A stretch of 5,578 nt of DNA, taken from assembly GCA_019057735.1 (NCBI GenBank), contig JAHLWV010000162.1:1-5578 (forward strand), read 5' to 3'. Within the stretch, counting starts at the first letter, position 1, and each line of letters starts with the position of its first letter. Shown piece by piece: positions 1 to 5,578 of the stretch. The notes beneath the pieces were generated by a model that saw only the letters and a list, made by a program, of their open reading frames with translations, made no database searches and was not told the origin of the DNA. Source of the DNA: Promethearchaeota archaeon. GTDB taxonomy: Archaea > Asgardarchaeota > Lokiarchaeia > Sigynarchaeales > SOKP01. Position numbers and translations under genes: made by a program.

Positions 1-623
1 ATGTATAAAAAGCTTGCTGCTGAAATTGCAAGGGCGAATGGTATGATAAACGAGATTTCTCCTAAAAGGAAATAACTAATAATTGCTGCAGGAATGGTCG
101 TTACACTTGATAGAGCGTTATAAGTGAATGCTTTCTTTTTTGAAAAACCTCCGTGCAAAAGTATCCCAAAATCCCCTGTCTCTTGAGGAACTTCATGGGC
201 AATTATTGCAAAACCTACAGCTATGCCTACGGAAAAACTTGTAAGGAAAGCCGCGGCAATGACAATTCCATCAATGAAGTTATGTAATGCGTCCCCTATC
301 AGTACAATGGGTCCCGCTGCGGAGTGAACATCGCAGTCCTCGTCACTACAATTTCGCCAGATAATTAATTTTTCAAGGAAAAAGAACGAAAGAATTCCGC
401 CTAAAACAAAGAGCATTACAGTATGTGGTTCCCCGCCAGCGCTCTCTATTGCCTCTGGAATTAACCCAAACAATGCAGCTGTGAGAAGTGTGCCAGTCGC
501 AAAGGAGATCAACATTGAAACTAACGATTTCTGGATTTTTTCTCCTAATAATACAAAAATAGCGGCGGCTGAAATGGCGCCTAAACTACTTAAAATACTA
601 AATAATATTATCCATAAAAGAAT
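1..623 (-). CDS. ZIP-family divalent metal transporter, C-terminus cut by window edge
   Basis: Integral membrane protein of the ZIP family, which moves Zn2+ and sometimes Fe2+ or Mn2+ into the cytosol. About 207 residues are visible. Seen: a hydrophobic N-terminal helix (LLWIILF...), a second segment ending GLIPEAIE, the TM4 metal motif HNFIDG (about residues 114-119) and the TM5 motif HEVPQE (143-148) followed by TGDFGILLHGG. These are the paired metal-site signatures of ZIP proteins. The loop before TM4 (residues 89-100, WRNCSDEDCDVH) has two Cys, several acids and a His, where many ZIPs carry a His-rich metal-sensing loop. The last transmembrane helices run off the window. No ATG, GTG or TTG lies between the in-frame TAG (627-629) and TM1. 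ATT at 621-623 is chosen because GGTGA at 631-635 sits 7 nt upstream and the protein then starts at TM1. A 1-base error in the ATAG at 627-630 is the alternative. GC is about 41%. Family call is strong; the metal is unknown. Confidence 0.9.
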   Translation of the reverse strand, partial: MLLWIILFSILSSLGAISAAAIFVLLGEKIQKSLVSMLISFATGTLLTAALFGLIPEAIESAGGEPHTVMLFVLGGILSFFFLEKLIIWRNCSDEDCDVHSAAGPIVLIGDALHNFIDGIVIAAAFLTSFSVGIAVGFAIIAHEVPQETGDFGILLHGGFSKKKAFTYNALSSVTTIPAAIISYFLLGEISFIIPFALAISAASFLY

Positions 624-630
624 TTTCTAT

Positions 631-635
631 TCACC
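631..635 (-). promoter_or_regulatory. Shine-Dalgarno site for the ZIP gene
   Basis: On the minus strand this reads GGTGA, complementary to the conserved 3' end of 16S rRNA. It lies 7 nt upstream of an ATT codon at 621-623 and overlaps the region of the in-frame stop. It is the main support for placing the start there, because no standard start codon is present. Confidence 0.5.
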
Positions 636-674
636 AAATAATTCCAAATTAATTATTAAAATGATGATTTCTTG

Positions 675-682
675 AATATAAA
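675..682 (-). promoter_or_regulatory. TATA-like box of the ZIP gene
   Basis: The minus strand reads TTTATATT. Its centre is about 55 nt upstream of the proposed ATT start, so a transcript starting about 25 nt downstream (near 653) would have a leader of about 30 nt containing the GGTGA site. The perfect palindrome at 684-701 abuts it where the BRE element would lie. Confidence 0.5.
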
Positions 683-683
683 T

Positions 684-701
684 TTTACGATCAATCGTAA
701 A
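684..701. promoter_or_regulatory. 8-2-8 palindrome, candidate operator of the ZIP gene
   Basis: TTTACGAT, then CA, then ATCGTAAA: perfect 8-bp arms with a 2-nt centre. It lies one base upstream of the minus-strand TATA-like box, where a bound dimeric repressor would block TBP/TFB. A metal-responsive regulator of the DtxR/MntR kind would make sense beside a metal importer, but the sequence does not identify the protein. Confidence 0.5.
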
Positions 702-747
702 TTTAAGAAATAAAAAAAATATAATAACTCATATTAACAATTATTAC

Positions 748-754
748 TTATATA
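748..754 (+). promoter_or_regulatory. TATA-like box of the threonine-synthase-like gene
   Basis: TTATATA preceded by AT-rich sequence. A start of transcription about 25 nt downstream (near 778) would leave a leader of about 20 nt before the ATT codons at 796-801. This position supports a gene start near 800 rather than at the first in-frame TTG at 1078. Confidence 0.5.
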
Positions 755-798
755 GCCATCATTTTGGAATTGTCATAAATCCTTAAGGGTAATTTATT

Positions 799-2229
799 AT
801 TCGCGAACCTCTTCCATTAATTTGTACTGATTGTGAAAAGGAATATAATCTTGACTCGATAGAATACAGATGTCCAGATTGTAATGGTTTACTTTGGGTT
901 AAATCAAATATTAGTAACTACAAGAACTCTTTTCTTAAAATCAAACAAATTCATAATTTTTGGGATTTTTATTTCGCCTTACCAAAAATTGATAAAAAAT
1001 TTCTTGTAACTTTAGGAGAGGGTGGAACGCCATGTAAAGATTCTGGAAAAATTGGTGAAACCTTAGAACTAAACAATTTGAGCTTTAAAAATGAAACCGT
1101 AAATCCAACAAACTCTTTTAAAGATCGCGTTGGAGCGTTATTAATTTCACATGCTCGAAGTTGGGGGTATCAAAAGGTTGTATGTGCCTCAAACGGTAAT
1201 CAAGGTGCTTCTATAGCTGCTTATGCCTCATTAGAAGGAATTGAATGCCTTAATATTATTCCAAATGAAATTGATACTGGAAAAAGAGCGCAGATGATAG
1301 CTTACAACTCAGAAATTGAGATATGGGGTGATTTAGTTGATGATACTATTATACACGCTTTAGAGCCAAAATATAGTAGTTATTATCAATGCACTCCAGA
1401 ATATAATCCTCTTACGATAGAAGCTCAAAAATCTATAGCATTTGAGATTTATTTGCAAAAGGGTTCTCCTGATTGGGTTTTAATTCCAATGGGAAGTGGA
1501 GAGCTATTAGTTAGCCTATGGAAGGGTTTTAATGAACTCAAGGAGAGTGATATAATTGAACAAATACCAAAATTAGTTGGAGTGCAATCAGAATTCTCCT
1601 CACCAATAGTAAACGACTTTCTTGGAAAAAAGCAAGAAAAATTGCCAAAACAAAAGAATTCTAAATCGCACGCATTAGGTGTCTTGGTAAAGGAACCTTT
1701 ATATAAAGAGCTTGCCATTAGATTTATAAAAGAAAGTAAAGGTACTGTGATTGCTATTCCTGAAAATATGATTTTAAATTCGATTGATGAACTTATCAGA
1801 AACGAGGCCATATTCGCGGAACCATCATCGGCTTTAACGCTAGCAGCAGTTCATATTTTGAATAAGGAAGAGAAATTCGACTCTGACGATAAAATAGTAT
1901 GTTTAATCACAGGAAGCGGATTAAAAGCACCTTATGTCTTAGAAGCGATATCATCTCAAACCAAAACTACTGGAAAGGGTTCAATTATAATTACCAAGTT
2001 AAAAATTTTATCACAAATATCCTTAACAAGCATTAAGGGAATAAGTGGTACTAAAATTCAAGAACTAATAGGAAACATAAGTTTAGCGGCAATTTATCAG
2101 CATTTAAAAAAGTTAGAAGAGAATGGTTTAATCTCTCGTAAAAAAGAAGGAAAAATCGTTTTGTATTTTATCACTGAAAAAGGTAGAAAAGTCTTAGATG
2201 CTTTAGATATTCTAATTACTCTCCTCTAA
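799..2229 (+). CDS. Threonine-synthase-like PLP enzyme fused to C-terminal winged helix-turn-helix
   Basis: Fold-type II PLP enzyme, about 476 residues. Threonine synthase makes threonine from O-phosphohomoserine; relatives include cysteate synthase. Seen: zinc-ribbon-like Cys pairs C9xxC12 and C25xxC28, TLGEGGTP (71-78), NPTNSFKDR with the presumed PLP lysine K108, SNGNQGAS (131-138), a GSG loop (232-234), EPSSA (341-345) and TGSGLKAP (371-378). Residues 400 to about 468 form an added domain: a first helix (KLKILSQIS), a recognition helix in AAIYQHLKKLEENGLISR, then a wing and TEKGRKVLDAL, as in PadR/ArsR-type regulators. Several motifs differ from the usual SSGNAGAS and TGHGLKDP, so the reaction is uncertain. 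No ATG, GTG or TTG occurs between the stop at 790-792 and 1078. Starting at TTG 1078 would delete the zinc ribbon and GEGGTP, so ATT at 799 (or 796) is used. The 3' end overlaps the convergent ECF gene by 18 bp. Confidence 0.85.
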   Translation: MREPLPLICTDCEKEYNLDSIEYRCPDCNGLLWVKSNISNYKNSFLKIKQIHNFWDFYFALPKIDKKFLVTLGEGGTPCKDSGKIGETLELNNLSFKNETVNPTNSFKDRVGALLISHARSWGYQKVVCASNGNQGASIAAYASLEGIECLNIIPNEIDTGKRAQMIAYNSEIEIWGDLVDDTIIHALEPKYSSYYQCTPEYNPLTIEAQKSIAFEIYLQKGSPDWVLIPMGSGELLVSLWKGFNELKESDIIEQIPKLVGVQSEFSSPIVNDFLGKKQEKLPKQKNSKSHALGVLVKEPLYKELAIRFIKESKGTVIAIPENMILNSIDELIRNEAIFAEPSSALTLAAVHILNKEEKFDSDDKIVCLITGSGLKAPYVLEAISSQTKTTGKGSIIITKLKILSQISLTSIKGISGTKIQELIGNISLAAIYQHLKKLEENGLISRKKEGKIVLYFITEKGRKVLDALDILITLL

Positions 2230-2838
2230 CTTAAGAGGATCATCCTCAATAGGGATGAAAATTAGATCAAAAACTTGAGGATTGCTTATTTTAATTACGA
2301 TTCTCAATACTACAATGAAACTAATTGAAATTATTGCCCCTATTATTGATTGAAATAAATTTCCAGGAAGCTCAACTATAGCTGATGCTATTCCGAAATT
2401 GAATATAAACACTTCAACAATAAAATAACCAAAAACCATTGTCAAACCCCCCATAATAACTGCAATGATATCATAGGAATTAAAGTAAGTACGAACTTTT
2501 CTTGGGTTCGCAATTAAACCAACTATTAAACCTTCTAAGCCTTTCACGATAAATGTAGCAGGTGCCCAAATTGTATATCCTAGAAAAATATCTGCGAAAG
2601 CAGAACCAATTCCTCCAGCTAATGAACCGATAACCGGACCAAATATTAAAGCGGTTAACATCACTCCGACATCTCCAATATTTATATAGCCTCCTGTAGC
2701 TGGAACAGGAATTGAGATAAGCATTGTTAATACACATGTAAGAGCTGCAAAAATGCTAGTGATAGCAATTGAAAAAGGATTTTTTGGTAGATAGTATCCA
2801 AGAAAATCCCGATTCTTTTTTTGTCTTCTACTCTCCAT
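2212..2838 (-). CDS. ECF transporter S component (vitamin-type substrate binder)
   Basis: Membrane substrate-binding subunit of an energy-coupling-factor importer, 208 residues. It would work with an EcfT scaffold and EcfA ATPases, none of which is in the window. Seen: a basic cytosolic N-terminus (MESRRQKKNR), then about six hydrophobic segments near 22-43, 54-68, 69-86, 92-109, 122-147 and 158-184. The stretch GYINIGDVGVM (50-60) followed by FGPVIGSLAGGIGSAFAD and WAPATFIVKGLEGLIVGLI is typical of the riboflavin-type S-component family (PF07155-like, named from memory). An acidic tail (EDDPLKLEES) ends the protein. The family includes proteins predicted to carry riboflavin, thiamine precursors or B6; substrate cannot be read from sequence. 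The ATG at 2836-2838 has no clear Shine-Dalgarno; with the TATA-like box at 2873-2883 the leader would be only about 15 nt. Confidence 0.88.
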   Translation of the reverse strand: MESRRQKKNRDFLGYYLPKNPFSIAITSIFAALTCVLTMLISIPVPATGGYINIGDVGVMLTALIFGPVIGSLAGGIGSAFADIFLGYTIWAPATFIVKGLEGLIVGLIANPRKVRTYFNSYDIIAVIMGGLTMVFGYFIVEVFIFNFGIASAIVELPGNLFQSIIGAIISISFIVVLRIVIKISNPQVFDLIFIPIEDDPLKLEESN

Positions 2839-2860
2839 TGTTTTTACACTTATCTAAGTT

Positions 2861-2878
2861 TATAAGTTTCAACTTATA
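2861..2878. promoter_or_regulatory. 8-2-8 palindrome overlapping the ECF gene promoter
   Basis: TATAAGTT, then TC, then AACTTATA: perfect 8-bp arms with a 2-nt centre. It overlaps the downstream half of the minus-strand TATA-like box, so an occupied site would block initiation. An extra AAGTTT half-like copy lies at 2856-2861. The arm sequence differs from the palindrome at 684-701, so a different regulator is likely. AT-richness raises the chance of coincidence. Confidence 0.4.
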
Positions 2879-2883
2879 TATAA
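2873..2883 (-). promoter_or_regulatory. TATA box of the ECF S-component gene
   Basis: The minus strand reads TTATATATAAG, preceded by a purine-rich GAAAG that could serve as BRE. Predicted start of transcription is near 2853, about 15 nt before the ATG. Confidence 0.55.
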
Positions 2884-2930
2884 CTTTCATCTTTTATAAA
2901 ACTAATTATCCAAAGAGAATCATTTATAGA

Positions 2931-2969
2931 ATTTCTTAATAAAAAGAAAACAAAATGACATTAAGAAAT
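2931..2969. repeat. 10-bp inverted repeat in the divergent ECF/kinase promoter region
   Basis: ATTTCTTAAT at 2931-2940 and its exact reverse complement ATTAAGAAAT at 2960-2969, separated by 19 nt. A shorter copy of the left arm, ATTTCTTA, recurs at 3005-3012. The right arm covers the BRE side of the kinase-gene TATA-like box. It could be a spaced operator or simply AT-rich coincidence. Confidence 0.35.
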
Positions 2970-2976
2970 ATATAAA
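2969..2976 (+). promoter_or_regulatory. TATA-like box of the histidine kinase gene
   Basis: TATATAAA preceded by the purine-rich AAGAAA, the best BRE/TATA match upstream of the kinase. Initiation would fall near 2998 and give a leader of about 60 nt. A weaker alternative, AAATTTAT at 3023-3030, would give a leader only a few bases long. Confidence 0.45.
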
Positions 2977-3046
2977 TTAAACAATTTCTATTATTTTTTA
3001 GATAATTTCTTACTATCAAAGTAAATTTATTGAGAACTTTTTATTT

Positions 3047-3051
3047 GAGGT
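3047..3051 (+). promoter_or_regulatory. Ribosome binding site of the histidine kinase gene
   Basis: GAGGT lies 10 nt before the ATG at 3062. A nearer ATG at 3055 is only 3 nt away and opens an 8-codon frame (3055-3081) that overlaps the kinase start in another frame, so 3062 is the sensible start. Confidence 0.5.
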
Positions 3052-3061
3052 ATTATGGTCT

Positions 3062-4606
3062 ATGGTTTTTCCCAACGATAATAAAGATGGAATGGAAATT
3101 GACAATCTATTCGAAATGATTATCGATTTATACAATGCTTTAATGAAAACATTCCCAGATTTAGTCGTAATTTTAGATTTAGAAGGAAATATCATAAATA
3201 TTTCGCGAAACATTCAAAATTTTTATGCTACAAAAAGTATAGAAGATTTTATTGGAAAAAATATAATAGATTTCGTAGTATCAGAAGACCGAGAGCCATT
3301 TAAAGAAGATCTTGAAAAAGCCATAAATCAAGGATTTTTAAAAATGGTAGAATATCGCTTCTTAGGAGCCAATGATTCGAAGTTTATAGGAGAATTAAGT
3401 TTAAGTTTAATTAAAAATAAAAAAAACGAACCAAATTTCTTTATTGGAATAATACGGGATATTACGAATCAAAAAAGTATAGAAAGCGAATTAAGAGAAA
3501 ACAAACAAATGTTCCAGTTAGTAATTGATAATATTCCGCAACTTATTTCTTGGAAAGACATAAACTCTACATATATGGGTTGCAATACTAATTTTGCTAA
3601 AGTTGCAGGTCTTAGCACACCCGATGAGATAATAAATAAAACGGATTACGAATTACCTTGGAAAGTTTCAGAAACAGAGTCATTTTTTGAAATCGATCAA
3701 TTAGTTATGGACACTAACAAGCCAGAATATCACATAATTTTACCTCAACTTCAAGCAGATGGGAAAGGAGCTTGGCTTGATGCTAATAAGATTCCTTTAC
3801 ATGACATAAATAAAAAAGTTGTTGGATTGCTAAGCACCTACGAAGATATCACAGAGAGAATTAAAACAGAAAAAATTCTTAAAAAATCAGAAAAGAGATA
3901 TAAGGACGCATATAATAGAGCAGAATTTTATAAAGATGTGTTTGCTCACGACGTAAGCAACATCTTACAAGGGATACTCTCTTCAATCGAGTTGTGTAAG
4001 TTAAGTTTAAAAAATGTTCAAACCCAATTAAGTTTAGAAAATTTATACGACATAATTGAAGATCAGGTAAATCGTGGAGCAACTCTCGTCTCGAACATTA
4101 GAAAAATATCTTCGATTAGTGATATTGAAAACACAATTACTCCGATTAATGTTTGTAACCTAATTGATATCTCTTTAGATAATATTCGTAAGATGTTTCC
4201 AAAGAAAAAAATTGTTTCGCAATGTAATTCAGAATACGATGAAATTTATGTTAAAGCAAATAGTCTCTTACAAGATGTCCTCGAAAATATCTTACATAAT
4301 GCGGTGAAACACAATAAAAACGCTATAATTGAAATCCAAGTAAATATTTTAAAAGAAGTTCAAGATAAAATTAATTATATCAGATTAGAATTCATAGATA
4401 ACGGATTAGGAATACCTGATGCTCAGAAACTCACTATTTTTCAAAGGGGGACTTTGGAGGCCAGTAGTTTTAATAGGCTAGGTTTAGGTTTGTCATTAGT
4501 AAAAAAATTGGTTGAAACTTATCAAGGAAAGATATGGGTCGAAGATAAAGTGAAAGGAAATCATACAAAAGGTAGCAAATTTATTTTAATGATAAAAGAA
4601 GCGTAG
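3062..4606 (+). CDS. Soluble sensor histidine kinase with two PAS domains
   Basis: Signal-transducing kinase, 514 residues, with no transmembrane segment or signal peptide, so it should sense something inside the cell. Order: PAS 1 (about 24-140, closing with DIT at 133-135), PAS 2 (about 148-265, with a WKDINSTYMGCN segment and closing DIT at 262-264), a charged helical linker (265-292), a dimerisation/phosphoacceptor helix with FAHDVSNILQGI (presumed His296), then a HATPase domain. The ATPase shows the N-box with N409 and N413 (ENILHNAVKH), the G1 box DNGLG (446-450), the F-box-like IFQRGT and the G2 box GLGLSL (474-479), so all ATP-binding motifs look intact. The H-box is HDxxN rather than the bacterial HE-P form, a type common in archaea. 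No response regulator or receiver domain is nearby, so it is an orphan in this view. The ligand is unknown. Confidence 0.93.
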   Translation: MVFPNDNKDGMEIDNLFEMIIDLYNALMKTFPDLVVILDLEGNIINISRNIQNFYATKSIEDFIGKNIIDFVVSEDREPFKEDLEKAINQGFLKMVEYRFLGANDSKFIGELSLSLIKNKKNEPNFFIGIIRDITNQKSIESELRENKQMFQLVIDNIPQLISWKDINSTYMGCNTNFAKVAGLSTPDEIINKTDYELPWKVSETESFFEIDQLVMDTNKPEYHIILPQLQADGKGAWLDANKIPLHDINKKVVGLLSTYEDITERIKTEKILKKSEKRYKDAYNRAEFYKDVFAHDVSNILQGILSSIELCKLSLKNVQTQLSLENLYDIIEDQVNRGATLVSNIRKISSISDIENTITPINVCNLIDISLDNIRKMFPKKKIVSQCNSEYDEIYVKANSLLQDVLENILHNAVKHNKNAIIEIQVNILKEVQDKINYIRLEFIDNGLGIPDAQKLTIFQRGTLEASSFNRLGLGLSLVKKLVETYQGKIWVEDKVKGNHTKGSKFILMIKEA

Positions 4607-4646
4607 TGTCTTCGAAAAAATATTATCCTAAATAATAATACAATTA

Positions 4647-4680
4647 TTTTTTTATTTTCAAATTATGATAAGGTTTTTTT
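4647..4680 (+). terminator. T-tract terminator region after the kinase gene
   Basis: Two runs of seven T (4647-4653 and 4674-4680), with a further T4 at 4655-4658, begin about 40 nt past the kinase stop. There is no clear GC-rich hairpin. Archaeal RNA polymerase commonly stops at such U-rich tracts, so this is a reasonable terminator, but AT-richness weakens the call. Confidence 0.4.
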
Positions 4681-4714
4681 AATTAGGGTAAGAAAAAAAT
4701 ATGATTGAAAAATC

Positions 4715-4722
4715 TTAATATT
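4715..4722 (+). promoter_or_regulatory. Weak TATA-like box of the hexosaminidase gene
   Basis: TTAATATT is centred about 25 nt upstream of the ATG at 4744. If used, transcription would start at or next to the start codon, giving a leaderless mRNA. This fits the lack of any Shine-Dalgarno-like sequence in the preceding 20 nt. The match is poor and the whole spacer is AT-rich. Confidence 0.25.
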
Positions 4723-4743
4723 TGTTAATAATACATTATAATT

Positions 4744-5578
4744 ATGTTCATTTGTCTTGATAACTTAATTCGAACTGAATTAAATCATGAAGAAGTTTTA
4801 TTAATTCCAGAACCACGTTATTTCAAGTTAATAAATCTTCAATTATTAAAATTCAGTGATAAATCATCAATTATATCTAATTTACCTAGAAAAGATTCCT
4901 TTATTATTGATCAGTTTCAAAAACAATTAGAAATTTTTGGATTTGAAAGAGAATTAGAAATTAAATATATCCAAGAAAATCTAAAGCTCCCTCAAAGTGA
5001 ATCAATGATTTCGACTTTATGTGAAAAACATTTTCCACGCCTAGATTTAACTACTATTCAAAGGAATCAAAACGCAACCGAACAAGGATACTTTCTTTTT
5101 TCTGAAGATTCGACAATATATTTAAAAGCAGATTCTCTTCAAGGAATATTCTATGGGATTCAAACTTTAATTCAACTGATGAATTCGACACCGACCAAGA
5201 AATTGATAAGCCAAGTGGCCATTATTGATTACCCCCTATTAAGTATTAGAGGCGTGTCGGACGATATATCTAGAGGTCAAGCAGCAACTGTTGAAAATTT
5301 AAAGAAATTCATTAAAACGCTTAGCCACTTCAAAATTAACCATTATTATTTAGTTTACATGCAAGATATGTTTAAATTTGAAAAATATCCAGATATTGGC
5401 AAAGACAGAGGAGCTTATTCTAAAGCAGAAATAAAAGATTTATTCGCTTATGCGAAAAAGTACTTTGTTGAATTAATACCTATTTTTCAAACGATTGGGC
5501 ACTGGGACAATGTATTACACAACGAAAAATATTGGCAATATGGGGAATTTCCAGGCTCAAATAGTTTGAACATCGCAA
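4744..5578 (+). CDS. GH20-like beta-N-acetylhexosaminidase, C-terminal part beyond window
   Basis: Probable glycoside hydrolase releasing terminal N-acetylhexosamine from glycans; 278 residues are visible and the frame is still open at the window end. Residues about 19-160 (from LLIPEPRYF to [11 protein letters not shown]) look like the zincin-like N-terminal domain that precedes the barrel in GH20 enzymes. The barrel begins at [17 protein letters not shown] (162-178), matching the family pattern with its conserved Arg-Gly and Asp-x-x-x-Arg, then [12 protein letters not shown] (205-216), RGAYSKAEI, and PIFQTIGHW (246-254) before EFPG (268-271). YMQDMF replaces the usual HLTDDQ of classical hexosaminidases, placing this in a divergent subgroup. 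The catalytic Asp-Glu pair would lie beyond the window. No signal peptide is visible, so it is probably cytosolic. ATG 4744 is the first start after in-frame stops near 4730. Confidence 0.8.
   Translation, partial: MFICLDNLIRTELNHEEVLLIPEPRYFKLINLQLLKFSDKSSIISNLPRKDSFIIDQFQKQLEIFGFERELEIKYIQENLKLPQSESMISTLCEKHFPRLDLTTIQRNQNATEQGYFLFSEDSTIYLKADSLQGIFYGIQTLIQLMNSTPTKKLISQVAIIDYPLLSIRGVSDDISRGQAATVENLKKFIKTLSHFKINHYYLVYMQDMFKFEKYPDIGKDRGAYSKAEIKDLFAYAKKYFVELIPIFQTIGHWDNVLHNEKYWQYGEFPGSNSLNIA

Noticed and set aside
481..675. Plus-strand open frame of 64 codons
   Set aside because: It lies antisense to the ZIP N-terminus, whose conserved protein sequence explains the open frame; its own product has no recognisable pattern.
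1078..1080. TTG at 1078 as start of the PLP enzyme
   Set aside because: Conserved same-frame sequence upstream (Cys pairs and TLGEGGTP) and the TATA-like box at 748-754 show the gene starts near 799.
1449..1811. Minus-strand open frame of 120 codons inside the PLP enzyme gene
   Set aside because: It is antisense to conserved enzyme sequence (GSG loop, GVQSE, KEPLYKEL) and its translation is low-complexity Ser/Phe-rich, a typical shadow.
2480..2737. Minus-strand open frame in another frame of the ECF gene
   Set aside because: Its product is Tyr/Arg/Cys-rich with no domain pattern and lies wholly within the ECF coding region on the same strand.
2839..3061. Possible riboswitch upstream of the ECF or kinase gene
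   Set aside because: The ECF leader is only about 15 nt and the region is nearly all A/T with no stable GC-paired stems or known riboswitch core.
3055..3081. Eight-codon upstream frame overlapping the kinase start
   Set aside because: Too short and too close to the GAGGT site (3 nt) to be translated well; ATG at 3062 is better placed.
3879..4082. Minus-strand open frame within the kinase gene
   Set aside because: Antisense to the H-box region of the kinase, which is clearly coding.

Overview
The window is a low-GC stretch, with samples of the central and right-hand genes at roughly 23-43% GC. It most likely comes from an archaeon. The evidence is TATA-like boxes at archaeal spacing, a threonine-synthase-type enzyme with an archaeal-style N-terminal zinc-ribbon segment, a soluble PAS histidine kinase with an HDxxN H-box as often seen in archaea, and short or absent leaders. 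The AT-rich composition and gene mix would suit an Asgard-like or other uncultured mesophilic archaeon, but this lineage call is inference only. There is no rRNA, tRNA, CRISPR array, transposase or phage gene.

Layout from left to right. (1) 1-623, minus strand: a ZIP-family metal transporter, truncated at its C-terminus by the window edge. (2) 624-798: a divergent intergenic region with a TATA-like box for each direction and a perfect 8-2-8 palindrome beside the ZIP box. (3) 799-2229, plus strand: a divergent threonine-synthase-like PLP enzyme with a winged helix-turn-helix domain fused to its C-terminus. (4) 2212-2838, minus strand: an ECF transporter S component (vitamin-type substrate binder), convergent with gene 3 and overlapping its 3' end by 18 bp. 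(5) 2839-3061: a second divergent promoter region, carrying another 8-2-8 palindrome and a 10-bp inverted repeat. (6) 3062-4606, plus strand: a soluble histidine kinase with two PAS domains and no response regulator in view. (7) 4607-4743: an AT-rich spacer with T-tracts typical of archaeal termination. (8) 4744 to the window end, plus strand: the N-terminal half of a family-20-like beta-N-acetylhexosaminidase.

The genes do not form one operon: strand alternates and each gene has its own upstream region. Three are membrane transport or sensing functions (metal uptake, vitamin uptake, intracellular sensing), one is amino-acid metabolism and one is amino-sugar hydrolysis. A loose link between the ECF S component and the PLP enzyme (cofactor uptake) is possible but not shown. 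I see no clear new multi-gene system. The points most worth following are the PLP enzyme-winged helix fusion with altered active-site motifs, the lack of any ATG/GTG/TTG start at the true N-termini of the two genes flanking 624-798 (both have ATT where a start is expected), and palindromes sitting on the TATA/BRE region of two promoters.
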